From: an uncultured Oscillospiraceae bacterium
GTDB taxonomy: Bacteria; Bacillota; Clostridia; Oscillospirales; Oscillospiraceae
DNA: 64,000 nt
NCBI GenBank assembly: GCA_910588105.1
Contig: CAJUQD010000009.1
Span: 1 to 64,000, forward strand
Direction: 5' to 3'
In this document: in pieces, positions 56,149-63,966 of the stretch
How the letters are laid out: each line of letters starts with the position of its first letter
How positions within the stretch are numbered: position 1 is the stretch's first letter
Notes under the pieces: generated by a model
The model's input: only the letters and a program-made list of their open reading frames with translations
Told to the model about the DNA's origin: nothing
Database searches by the model: none
Made by a program: the position numbers and the translations under genes

Positions 56149-56949
56149 TCAATAGCTTTCGATTGTCACATCCACGTCTTCCGGCAGGTCGTCCACCGTG
56201 CTGGTGACGGTGCAGTCCTCCGCCGTCCCCGCCAGGTGGATGCGGTTGGCCTTGCAGAGTTCCAAAATTGCCAGGAATGTGGCCACCACCTCAGACCGGC
56301 TTCGGCTTGTTTTGAATAGCGCCCGGAACCGGGCCACGCCGAACTGGATCAGCCTGTCCAAAATAGACCGGGCCTTATCCGCCACCGGGTAAGGTTCCCG
56401 GCCCACGATGCCCTCAAAAGCGGCCGCCAGGGGGGGAAGCTTATTGTCCGTCCGGGCCAAAACAGCGCGAATCGCTGTCAAGATATCTCCCTTGTCATGG
56501 ACATATTGGTAAGCGTTTTCCGTCTTCACCGGCTCAGGCTGCTTGGGCAGATAGTCCCGGCCAAACTCATATCGCCCGTTGAGCTCCTCCGTCACGTCCT
56601 TGATCTTCACATAGGTCTCCTGGCTCTTGTGCTCCTCCAGGGCTGCCATCAGCTCTTCCATTTCGCTCATGGCCACCTCATCGTCAATGGACAACAGCAT
56701 ACGGGTTTTAATGTATACCAAATGGGCAGCCATGGTGACGAACTCACTGGCCACCTCCAAATTCAATTCTTCCCGCTGGGCCATCCATGCCAGGTACTGC
56801 TCCAGCAGCTCGGAGATCTGGATATCCCGGATCTCAATTTTATTTTTGCTCAGCAGGTGAAGGATCAAATCCAGGGGGCCGTCGAAGTCCTCCATATCCT
56901 CCTGCTTGGCTTTCACCACCTTCTCCAGGTGGTAGATGGGGGCTTCCAT
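56149..56949 (-). CDS. scpA: Segregation and condensation protein ScpA
   Basis: ScpA is the kleisin that bridges the two heads of the SMC dimer. The 266-residue protein has an N-terminal EDFDGPLDLILHLLSKNKIEI-type segment that contacts the SMC neck, a central linker, and a C-terminal winged helix with RSRSEVVATFLAILELCK. The ATG at 56949 has AGGAGG 6 bases upstream. It heads the operon scpA-scpB-DUF2953-ytfJ-dacF-like and has a promoter at 56977-57005. Confidence 0.95.
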   Translation of the reverse strand: MEAPIYHLEKVVKAKQEDMEDFDGPLDLILHLLSKNKIEIRDIQISELLEQYLAWMAQREELNLEVASEFVTMAAHLVYIKTRMLLSIDDEVAMSEMEELMAALEEHKSQETYVKIKDVTEELNGRYEFGRDYLPKQPEPVKTENAYQYVHDKGDILTAIRAVLARTDNKLPPLAAAFEGIVGREPYPVADKARSILDRLIQFGVARFRALFKTSRSRSEVVATFLAILELCKANRIHLAGTAEDCTVTSTVDDLPEDVDVTIESY

Positions 56950-56976
56950 GGCTCCCCTCCTTTCCATAACAGGAAT

Positions 56977-57005
56977 ATTATAGCAAAATTTTTCTCAAAA
57001 AACAA
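56977..57005 (-). promoter_or_regulatory. Sigma-A promoter of the scpA operon
   Basis: On the minus strand TTGTTT (57000-57005), 17 bases, then a perfect TATAAT (56977-56982). Confidence 0.68.
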
Positions 57006-57038
57006 GGGATAGTATTTTTGTATGGCAGGTTCAGCCGA

Positions 57039-57599
57039 TTACTGCGGCCCCTTTATCTCTCTCCATTCTGTTTCCAGGATTGCCATCAAAATATCATCCG
57101 CATATTCTCCCCCGCTTTTGACCGCGTCGCGCAGCACCCCTTCCCTCTTGAACCCGGCCTTAAAATACGCCCTTTCCGCCCTGGGATTAAAGGAATATAC
57201 GTCCAGCTCCAAGCGGTGCAGCTTTAATTCTTCAAAGGCAAAATCACGGGTTGTCTCTATCATCCAAGTCCCGATTCCTTTTCCTCTCTCGACCGCCTGA
57301 TAAATGCCGATGCGAAAATTTGCACACCGTAAATCCCAGTCAATCTCATTGATCACACTCTCCCCAATGATGTCGCCATCAGGGGATATCACCAGGAAAA
57401 AATATCGGCTGCAGTCCTCAATTGACTTCATAAAAAAGGAGACCACTTCCTCTTTGGAAAAGCTCTCCTTGCAGCCCGTCAATCTGGCCACCTCCGGGTC
57501 CAAGGGATCATAATTTTGGGCATAGTATCTTTCCGCGTCATCCGGCCTCGCCAGCCGCATAATATAGCCGCCCTTGCTCCATTGCCTCTCTGCCTTCAT
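57039..57599 (-). CDS. GNAT family N-acetyltransferase
   Basis: This 186-residue RimJ/RimL-type acetyltransferase has the acetyl-CoA-binding features IGIYQAVERGKGIGTWMIE and the C-terminal HRLELDVYSFNPRAERAYFKAGF. Members acetylate protein N-termini, antibiotics or amino acids; the substrate cannot be deduced. The ATG at 57599 lies 6 bases from AGGGG; an ATG at 57605 is the alternative. It follows rnc after 9 bases, where smc would often stand in Firmicutes. Confidence 0.9.
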   Translation of the reverse strand: MKAERQWSKGGYIMRLARPDDAERYYAQNYDPLDPEVARLTGCKESFSKEEVVSFFMKSIEDCSRYFFLVISPDGDIIGESVINEIDWDLRCANFRIGIYQAVERGKGIGTWMIETTRDFAFEELKLHRLELDVYSFNPRAERAYFKAGFKREGVLRDAVKSGGEYADDILMAILETEWREIKGPQ

Positions 57600-57608
57600 T
57601 GCCATCCC

Positions 57609-58280
57609 CTATCCATTCAGCTTTTCCAGCGCCACCTTTGCCGCCATCTGCTCGGCCTCCTTCTTGGTTCGGCCCGCCCCCGTGCCGATCACCTTCCCGT
57701 CCACCGACGCCTCCATTTCAAAGCTGCGGCAGTGGTCTGGGCCGCTCTCCCGCGCCAGCTTGTAGCTCACCGCCGCCCCCGGCGTGCGCTGCACCAGCTC
57801 CTGGAGGGCTGTCTTATAGTCCCGGTCGGCGGCTTTCTCCTGCTCCTTGTCCAAAATCAGCGCCCGGATAATGGGCCGTACCGCCCCCATCCCCCCGTCC
57901 AGGTAGACGGCGGCCAGCATAGCCTCGGTGGCGTCCGCCAGAATGGAGGGCCGCTTCCGCCCTCCCCCCGCATCCTCCCCGCGGCCCAGCCGGAGGCAAC
58001 GGCCCAATTCCAGTCCCTTCGCCGCCTCATGGAGGCTCCCCTCGCACACCAGGGCCGCCCGGGTGCGGGTCAGCTCCCCCTCCGGCATGTCCGGATGCTC
58101 GTGGAACAGATAGTCCGCAACCACCATCCCCAGCACCGAGTCACCCAAAAACTCCAGCCGCTCATTGCTGGTCAGCCCCGCCCCCCGGTGCTCGTTGGCA
58201 TAGGAACTATGGGTCATGGCGTGCTCCAGTAGCCTTCGATCCCGAAAGCGGTAGCCCAGCTTTTTTTCCAGCTCGTCCAT
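57609..58280 (-). CDS. rnc: Ribonuclease III
   Basis: RNase III cuts double-stranded RNA, including rRNA precursors. The catalytic NERLEFLGDSVLG (39-51) and the second acidic site in ILADATEAMLAAVYLDGG are intact. A double-stranded RNA-binding domain covers about 154-222. Its 223 residues are normal. It lies after acpP, as in many bacteria. Confidence 0.96.
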   Translation of the reverse strand: MDELEKKLGYRFRDRRLLEHAMTHSSYANEHRGAGLTSNERLEFLGDSVLGMVVADYLFHEHPDMPEGELTRTRAALVCEGSLHEAAKGLELGRCLRLGRGEDAGGGRKRPSILADATEAMLAAVYLDGGMGAVRPIIRALILDKEQEKAADRDYKTALQELVQRTPGAAVSYKLARESGPDHCRSFEMEASVDGKVIGTGAGRTKKEAEQMAAKVALEKLNG

Positions 58281-58297
58281 ATATATCCTCCACCACG

Positions 58298-58327
58298 GAA
58301 AAAGCCCCGCCTCGGCGGGACTTTTTC
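58298..58327 (-). terminator. Terminator of acpP
   Basis: The hairpin GAAAAAGTCCCGCC/GGCGGGGCTTTTTC, read on the minus strand with one mismatch, lies 16 bases after the acpP stop. It ends in five T residues. Some readthrough into rnc is likely. Confidence 0.85.
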
Positions 58328-58343
58328 TTTCAAGATTGTAAGC

Positions 58344-58577
58344 TCAGATATCCAAGTGCTCCTGCATATATTTATACAGGTCGCCCACGGTCACGATGGA
58401 CTCGATGTCCTCACTGTCCATCTCCTCCATCCCGAATTCCTCCTCCAGCGCCATGGACAAATCCATCAGATCCACGGAATCCGCGCCCAGATCATCCACA
58501 AAAGCGGAGTCAGCGGTGACGGTCTCGGGGTCTACACCGAATTGCTCGGCGATCAGCTTACACAGTTTTTCGAACAT
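58344..58577 (-). CDS. acpP: Acyl carrier protein
   Basis: AcpP carries growing fatty acids on a phosphopantetheine arm. The 77-residue acidic protein has the attachment serine S34 in GADSVDLMDL. AAGGAG precedes the ATG at normal distance. It has its own strong promoter and a terminator, consistent with high expression. plsX lies upstream on the same strand and rnc downstream. Confidence 0.97.
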   Translation of the reverse strand: MFEKLCKLIAEQFGVDPETVTADSAFVDDLGADSVDLMDLSMALEEEFGMEEMDSEDIESIVTVGDLYKYMQEHLDI

Positions 58578-58613
58578 TTTGAGCAGCTCCTTTATGTTGC
58601 TTTAATCAACATC

Positions 58614-58642
58614 ATAATAGGAGCTTTCCGGCCCACTGTCAA
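58614..58642 (-). promoter_or_regulatory. Strong sigma-A promoter of acpP
   Basis: On the minus strand a perfect TTGACA (58637-58642), 17 bases, then TATTAT (58614-58619), 36 bases before the acpP start. No FapR-type operator is visible here. Confidence 0.88.
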
Positions 58643-58670
58643 TAGTATTTTTGACAATTTTTTTGTCGTG

Positions 58671-59720
58671 TTATTCACCGCTTCCGTCAGCGGCAGCAGA
58701 ATGGGCGGGAAGGCGCATATACTCCACGTTTTCCGTGATGTCCTCCACAATGCCGGATCGGCTGAACTCCACCGCCTGGCGGATGGCGTTCTTCATGGCG
58801 TAGCCGTTGGAGGAGCCGTGGGCCTTGATGACCGGCTTGGAAATGCCCAGTAGAGCCGTCCCCCCCACCTCGTTGGCGTCCAGCAGCTTTTTAAAATCCC
58901 GCAGCCCATCCTTCATCAACAGGGCGGCAAGCTTGGTCCTGATGCTCTTCATGAACATCTTTTTCATCTCGCGGCTGAGGAACAGCCCCGCGCCCTCCAC
59001 CGCTTTCAGGAAAATATTTCCGGAGTAGCCGTCCGCCACAATCACATCCACGGCGCCCTCCACCGCCTCCCGGGCCTCCACATTGCCCACGAAGTTGATG
59101 CGGCCCTCCTCCTTGGCCTTTTGGAGGAGTTGGTACGCCTCCCGCTGGAGGCCGGTTCCCTTGGAGGGCTCCGCGCCGATGTTCAGCAGCCCAACCCGGG
59201 GCTCCGGCCGCCCCAGCACCCGCTCTGCGTAGTAGCTGCCCATAAAGGCGAACTGGAGCAGAAATTCCGGCGTGCCCTCGGCGGTAGCCCCGCAGTCGAT
59301 GAGCACCGAGCCGCCCCCGCCGGTGGGCACCACCGGCGCCATGGCCGCCCGGCGTATGCCCTTGATCCGCTTTACCAAAAGCGTCGCCCCGGACAGCAGC
59401 GCCCCCGTGGACCCAGCAGACACAAAGGCGTCCCCCTCCCCGCTTTTCAGCAGGTTCAGGCCCACGGTGAGGGAGGAGTCCTTTTTCTCTTTAAAGGCGG
59501 TGGCAGGATTGTCGCACATCTCCACCACCTGGTCGGCGTGGGTGATGGACAGGCCCTGGGGCAGCTCGGCCACCCCCTCTTTTTGAAGGGCCTCCAAAAT
59601 CTCCTCCCCCCGGCCCACCAGTACCACTTCCACGCCATACTCCTTAATTGCCTGTAGCGCGCCCTGTACCGGCGCCTGGGGCGCGTTGTCCCCGCCCATT
59701 GCATCCACGATGATGCGCAT
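58671..59720 (-). CDS. plsX: Phosphate acyltransferase PlsX
   Basis: PlsX turns acyl-ACP into acyl-phosphate, the donor used by PlsY. The protein begins IIVDAMGGDNAP, and shows SAGSTGALLSGA, LLNIGAEPSKGT and VADGYSGNIFLKAVEG. Its 349 residues fit the family. It precedes acpP on the same strand; in many Firmicutes fabD and fabG lie between them, and here they do not. It lies 14 bases after trmFO. Confidence 0.96.
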   Translation of the reverse strand: MRIIVDAMGGDNAPQAPVQGALQAIKEYGVEVVLVGRGEEILEALQKEGVAELPQGLSITHADQVVEMCDNPATAFKEKKDSSLTVGLNLLKSGEGDAFVSAGSTGALLSGATLLVKRIKGIRRAAMAPVVPTGGGGSVLIDCGATAEGTPEFLLQFAFMGSYYAERVLGRPEPRVGLLNIGAEPSKGTGLQREAYQLLQKAKEEGRINFVGNVEAREAVEGAVDVIVADGYSGNIFLKAVEGAGLFLSREMKKMFMKSIRTKLAALLMKDGLRDFKKLLDANEVGGTALLGISKPVIKAHGSSNGYAMKNAIRQAVEFSRSGIVEDITENVEYMRLPAHSAAADGSGE

Positions 59721-59734
59721 TCCGTCGGCCTCCT

Positions 59735-61042
59735 TTACAATCTCTCTCTCAGCTTGTCCACCAGCTCCAGCGAACGTTTGGACAGCTCCGCGTTTTTATT
59801 GCGCTTGCCCTTTACCCTGTGGTTCAGGGAGGGCATTATGCCGAAATTGATGTTCATAGGCTGAAAATCGGCCACGCCCTCATTGCTGACGTAGGCCGCC
59901 AACGCCCCGATGGCGGTCTCCCGTGGGAAGTCCAGCGGCCCCTGCCCCAGCATCCGCCGCGCCAGCTCCACCCCCGCCAGAAACCCGGAGGCGGTGGACT
60001 CCACATAGCCCTCCACCCCGGTGATCTGCCCGGCAAAGGCGATGCGCCCGTTCCCTCGCACCCGGTAATAGCGGTCCAGCAGCCGGGGGGAGTTCAGATA
60101 GGTATTGCGGTGCATCACCCCATAGCGCACATACTCCGCATTGCGCAGGGCCGGGATCATGGAGAACACCCGCTTCTGCTCCCCCCACTTCAGATGGGTC
60201 TGGAAGCCCACCAGGTTGTAGAGCGTCCCAGCGGCGTTGTCCCGACGCAGCTGCACCACGGCGTAGGGCTCCCGCCCGGTTTTCGGGTCGGGCAGCCCTT
60301 TGGGCTTCAAAGGGCCGAAGGCCAGGGTCTGCATCCCACGGCGGGCCATGACCTCCACCGGCATACAGCCCTCAAACACGTTTTTGTCCTCGAAGCCGTG
60401 AACCTCCGCCTCCTGTGCCTGGCACAGCTCCCGCCAGAAGGCCAGATATTCCCCCTCGGACAGGGCGCAGTTAATATAGTCCGCCGTCCCCCTGCCGTAG
60501 CGAGAGGCGAACCATGCGTGGTCCATGTCGATGCTCTCAAAGGTGACAATGGGGGCCGCCGCGTCAAAAAAGTTGAGGTAGCTCCCCTCCGGGAACAGCC
60601 CGGCGATGGCCTGGGACAGGGCGTCGGAGGTCAGCGGCCCGGAGGCAATGACCACCTCCCCCTCGGGGATGGACGTGACCTCCCCCTCCTCAACAGTGAT
60701 ATTGGGATGGCTTCGGACGGCGGTGGTGGCGGCGACGGAAAACCCCTCCCGGTCCACGGCCAGGGCGCCCCCCGCCTCCACCCTCGTCTTATCCGCACAG
60801 CGCAGGATCAGCGAGCCGCACCGGCGCAGCTCCTCCTTGAGCAGGCCCACGGCGTTCTCCAGCTGATCGGAGCGCAGGGAGTTTGAGCACACCAGCTCGG
60901 CAAAGCCGGGGCTGTGGTGGGCGGGGGTCATTTTGCGGGGCTTCATCTCGTACAGCGCGACGGAAATCCCCCGCTGGGCCAGCTGCCAGGCGCACTCGCA
61001 CCCGGCCAGGCCCGCGCCGATGACGGTTACACGCATAGGCAT
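59735..61042 (-). CDS. trmFO: tRNA m5U54 methyltransferase TrmFO
   Basis: TrmFO methylates U54 in the T loop of tRNAs with methylene-tetrahydrofolate and FAD. The FAD motif VIGAGLAGCECAWQLA opens the protein, followed by HHSPGFAELVCSNSLRSDQ, MPVEVMARRG and FAGQITGVEGYVESTASG, all family marks. Its 435 residues are normal. Two ATG codons (61042 and 61036) compete, the second better spaced from GAGG. A parS-like palindrome lies 13 bases upstream of the start. topA upstream is the usual neighbour. Confidence 0.96.
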   Translation of the reverse strand: MPMRVTVIGAGLAGCECAWQLAQRGISVALYEMKPRKMTPAHHSPGFAELVCSNSLRSDQLENAVGLLKEELRRCGSLILRCADKTRVEAGGALAVDREGFSVAATTAVRSHPNITVEEGEVTSIPEGEVVIASGPLTSDALSQAIAGLFPEGSYLNFFDAAAPIVTFESIDMDHAWFASRYGRGTADYINCALSEGEYLAFWRELCQAQEAEVHGFEDKNVFEGCMPVEVMARRGMQTLAFGPLKPKGLPDPKTGREPYAVVQLRRDNAAGTLYNLVGFQTHLKWGEQKRVFSMIPALRNAEYVRYGVMHRNTYLNSPRLLDRYYRVRGNGRIAFAGQITGVEGYVESTASGFLAGVELARRMLGQGPLDFPRETAIGALAAYVSNEGVADFQPMNINFGIMPSLNHRVKGKRNKNAELSKRSLELVDKLRERL

Positions 61043-61054
61043 CGTCCTCTCCCG

Positions 61055-61070
61055 CGTTTCACGTGAAACG
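61055..61070. other. Candidate parS (ParB/Spo0J binding) site
   Basis: CGTTTCACGTGAAACG is a perfect 16-bp palindrome. The Bacillus parS consensus is TGTTNCACGTGAAACA, so the 14-base core is identical and only the two outer bases differ. It sits in the 39-base gap between the small XRE gene and trmFO. ParB loads SMC at such sites; the SMC partners ScpA and ScpB are coded about 5 kb away. Confidence 0.75.
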
Positions 61071-61081
61071 TTAGTTCTATT

Positions 61082-61285
61082 TTAAGGGGCGTCGGTGCGG
61101 CCCACAAGGTAGTCGATGGAAACGCCGTAAAAATCGGCAAGGGCAATCAAAGCATTGATCGTCGGTTCGGTTTGTTCATTCTCATAGTACTGATAACCCC
61201 GAATTTTAACGCCCATCAAATCCGCCAACTGCTGTTGCGGAACTTTTCGCTCTTTCCGCAACAGTTTCATGCGTTCGCCGTACAT
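61082..61285 (-). CDS. Small XRE-family regulator
   Basis: A 67-residue single-domain helix-turn-helix protein (RKVPQQQLADLMGVKIRGYQYYE, shown here only in part: QQQLADLMGVKIRGYQYYE) ending in FYGVSIDYLVGRTD, typical of the C-terminal end of the XRE fold. It would bind DNA as a dimer. It is divergent from the broken DUF6809-like gene, and between the two lies a perfect inverted repeat overlapping the promoter. Autoregulation is therefore likely. The ribosome-binding site is a modest GGGGGA. Confidence 0.88.
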   Translation of the reverse strand: MYGERMKLLRKERKVPQQQLADLMGVKIRGYQYYENEQTEPTINALIALADFYGVSIDYLVGRTDAP

Positions 61286-61302
61286 TTTTTATTTCCCCCT
61301 CT

Positions 61303-61346
61303 TTGACACGACATAACTTTGCGTGTATTATATAGATACACGCAAA
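61303..61346. promoter_or_regulatory. Divergent promoter region with perfect 11-bp inverted repeat operator
   Basis: On the plus strand TTGACA (61303-61308), 17 bases, then TATTAT (61326-61331). The inverted repeat TTTGCGTGTAT/ATACACGCAAA (61318-61328 with 61336-61346, 7-base spacer) covers the -10 box. On the minus strand a TATAAT (61327-61332) lies in the same repeat for the XRE gene, though its -35 is weak. Confidence 0.72.
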
Positions 61347-61373
61347 AAATCGTCGCTTTCGGAGTTGATACTT

Positions 61374-61628
61374 ATGACTGACGCAATGGAAGTCCTCTTT
61401 ACCTAACGCCCAGGATTGCTGGTCAGGCCCCTCCTCGTGGCTGAACCGCAATACGAAGACGTTCTACGCCACGCAGACAGTCAAGAAGAGCGTCTGCGCG
61501 CCCTGCTCAGCGACGAGAGAAAAGAACTTTTGGACGGCCTCATTGACGAGCGGAACACATTGTTCGCGCTCCATGAACAGGCCCTGTTCCGCGCCGGGTT
61601 CCAGATCGCCCTGGAATTGTTCCGATAA
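61374..61628 (+). pseudogene. DUF6809-like gene with in-frame stop at codon 11
   Basis: From ATG 61374, with GGAG 9 bases upstream, the frame reads MTDAMEVLFT, then TAA at 61404. It then stays open in the same frame for 73 more codons to 61626-61628. The later part (LLSDERKELLDGLIDERNTL and ALFRAGFQIALEL) resembles the short DUF6809 proteins of gut Clostridia. Restarting at TTG 61416 or GTG 61437 is possible, but neither has a ribosome-binding site. Promoter and operator remain intact, so the break is probably recent. It ends 1 base from the convergent topA. Confidence 0.55.
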
Positions 61629-61629
61629 C

Positions 61630-63966
61630 TCACTCCGCCGCCTTTTTCGTGGTCTTTTTGGCCGTCGTGGCCTTTTTGGCTGTGGTTTTCTTGGCGGACG
61701 CGGCCTTTTTCGCCGTTGTGCTCTTGGCGGAGGACGCGGTTTTTTTCGCCGTGCCCTTCTTCTCCGCAGTTTTTTTTGCCGCAGGCTTCTTTTCGGCGCC
61801 CCCGCCCTCAGCGGCATCCTCCGTCTTTTTCTTGAAGCCGCCCCGCTTGTCCTCCGGCAGGAAGTTGGAACAGTCCGGGTTTATGCAGAAGGGCCGCTTG
61901 AAGCCCCGGCCGGACAGCTTGAACATAGTCCAGCCGCAGATGGGGCAGTTGTCCTTGACAGGCACGTCCCAGGTCATGAAGTCGCACCGCTTGGCCTCCA
62001 CCTTACTGTTCAGGTGCTCGCAGCAGTAGTAGGTGTACTGCTTGTTGTTCTTCTTGCTCACGCCGGTGCGCTTCACCAGACGGCCCCCGCACTTGGGACA
62101 CCGCCCGGGCATCTCCACCACCAGCGGCTTGGTGAAGGTGCACTCCGGCCAGCCGGGGCAGGCCAGGAACCGCCCGAACCGGCCCATCTTCACCACCATT
62201 TTCCGTCCGCACAGGTCGCATACCTCGTCCGACTCCTCATCGGGCACCTTGATGCGCTCCCCGTCCAGCTCGCTCTCCGCCTTTTTCAGCTCCGCGTCAA
62301 AGCCGGTATAAAACTCGCCCAGCACCTGCTTCCACTGGGCCTCCCCCGCCTCCACCTTGTCCAGGCGGCTCTCCATCTGGGCGGTGAAGTCGGTGTCCAC
62401 GATATCCGGGAATTTCTCCTTCATCAACCCCGTGACCACCTCGCCCAAGGGCGTGGGGCGCAGATATTTGCCCTCCTTCACCACATACTGCCGGTCTGTG
62501 ATGGTGGAAATAGTGGGGGCGTAGGTGGACGGACGGCCCACCCCCTTCTCCTCCAGCGCCTTGATGAGGGTGGCCTCGGAAAAACGGGCCGGGGGCTGGG
62601 TAAAATGCTGGCCGGGGGTCAGCCCGTTCAGCTTCAGCGCCTCCCCCTCCTTCAAATCGGGCAGGGGCGACTGGGGGGCCTCCTCGTCCTCGTCCCGGCT
62701 CTCCTCATAAACTGCCGTAAAGCCGTTAAACTTCACAGAAGAGTGGCTGGCCCGGAAGCGGTAGCCCGCAGATTCGGTCTCAATGGTAACGCTGTCGTAC
62801 ACCGCCCCCGCCATTTGGCAGGCCAGAAAACGGCTCCAGATCAGCTTGTACAGCCGGTATTGGTCGGCAGTCAGACTCTTCTTCAAATCCTCTGGAGTGA
62901 GATTCACGTCAGAGGGGCGGATGGCCTCGTGGGCGTCCTGGGCGCTTCCCTTGGACTTGAATCGCCGGGTCTTTTCGGGGTAATACTGCCTGCCGTACCG
63001 GCTCTGGATAAAGGTTTTTGCCGCCGCCAGCGCCTCCTCCGACAGCCGCAGGGAATCGGTACGCATATAGGTGATGAGGCCCACGGTGCCCACGCCTTGG
63101 ATGTCGATCCCTTCGTAAAGCTGCTGGGCGATGGACATCGTGCGCTTGGGGATCATGTTCAGCTTCCGGGACGCCTCCTGCTGGAGGGTGGAGGTGGTGA
63201 AGGGAGGCGCGGGGGAGCGGTGCTTATCCTGACGCTTTACACTCATCACTGTAAATGATGATTCCTTTACAGACTTCATGATCTCCTGCACCTGCTCCTC
63301 GCAGGTTAATTCCATCCGCTTCTCTCTGCCGTAGAATTCCGCCTGGAAGCCGCCCAGATTGGGGGCAATGCGGGACAGGGACGCGGTGATCGACCAATAT
63401 TCCTGCGGAGTGAAGGCTCGGATTTCCTCCTCCCGTTCCACCGCCAGCCGAGTGGCCACCGACTGCACCCGTCCGGCAGACAGGCCCCGCCGGATCTTCC
63501 TCCACAGCAGGGGCGAGAGCTGGTAGCCCACGATGCGGTCCAGCACCCGCCGGGCCTGCTGGGCATCCACCAGATCCTGGTCGATATCCCTGGGGTTTGC
63601 AATGGACTCCTTGACCACCTTCTGGGTGATCTCGTTGAACGTGACCCGGCAGGTCTTTTCCTTGGGCACCCCCAGCACGCTTTGCAGGTGCCAGGAGATA
63701 GCCTCGCCCTCCCGGTCAGGGTCAGTGGCCAAGTAAATTTTGTCGCTGGCCTTGGCGGACCTGCGCAGCTCCTTGATCACGTCCGCCTTGTCCTTGATGT
63801 TCTCGTAGTCCGGCTCAAAGGTGGACACGTCCACCCCCAGCTTGCTCTTGGGCAGGTCCCTGATATGGCCCATGGACGCCTTCACCTCAAAGCCGGGGCC
63901 CAGATATTTTCCAATGGTTTTCGCCTTGGCGGGCGACTCTACAATGACCAAATTTGTGTTTGCCAT
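61630..63966 (-). CDS. topA: DNA topoisomerase I
   Basis: TopA relaxes negative supercoils by a single-strand break. The Toprim domain shows VIVESPAKAKTI (7-18) and DPDREGE (82-88), and the active-site tyrosine is Y300 in GLITYMRTDSLRLS. Three C-terminal zinc-finger segments follow (CDLCG...CPGWPEC, CPKCG...CCEH, CPICG...CINPDC). The final 75 or so residues are a histone-H1-like Ala/Lys/Thr tail (repeats such as AKKTTAKKA) that should bind DNA. The start at 63966 fits the family N-terminus; the frame extends to a TTG at 63975. At 778 residues it is longer than usual because of the tail. Confidence 0.96.
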   Translation of the reverse strand: MANTNLVIVESPAKAKTIGKYLGPGFEVKASMGHIRDLPKSKLGVDVSTFEPDYENIKDKADVIKELRRSAKASDKIYLATDPDREGEAISWHLQSVLGVPKEKTCRVTFNEITQKVVKESIANPRDIDQDLVDAQQARRVLDRIVGYQLSPLLWRKIRRGLSAGRVQSVATRLAVEREEEIRAFTPQEYWSITASLSRIAPNLGGFQAEFYGREKRMELTCEEQVQEIMKSVKESSFTVMSVKRQDKHRSPAPPFTTSTLQQEASRKLNMIPKRTMSIAQQLYEGIDIQGVGTVGLITYMRTDSLRLSEEALAAAKTFIQSRYGRQYYPEKTRRFKSKGSAQDAHEAIRPSDVNLTPEDLKKSLTADQYRLYKLIWSRFLACQMAGAVYDSVTIETESAGYRFRASHSSVKFNGFTAVYEESRDEDEEAPQSPLPDLKEGEALKLNGLTPGQHFTQPPARFSEATLIKALEEKGVGRPSTYAPTISTITDRQYVVKEGKYLRPTPLGEVVTGLMKEKFPDIVDTDFTAQMESRLDKVEAGEAQWKQVLGEFYTGFDAELKKAESELDGERIKVPDEESDEVCDLCGRKMVVKMGRFGRFLACPGWPECTFTKPLVVEMPGRCPKCGGRLVKRTGVSKKNNKQYTYYCCEHLNSKVEAKRCDFMTWDVPVKDNCPICGWTMFKLSGRGFKRPFCINPDCSNFLPEDKRGGFKKKTEDAAEGGGAEKKPAAKKTAEKKGTAKKTASSAKSTTAKKAASAKKTTAKKATTAKKTTKKAAE

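Noticed and set aside
59765..59780. A LexA-box-like CGAACGTTTG
   Set aside because: It lies inside the trmFO coding region and is incomplete.
61543..63258. A plus-strand open frame of 571 codons
   Set aside because: Antisense to topA, without ribosome-binding site or domains; a shadow frame.
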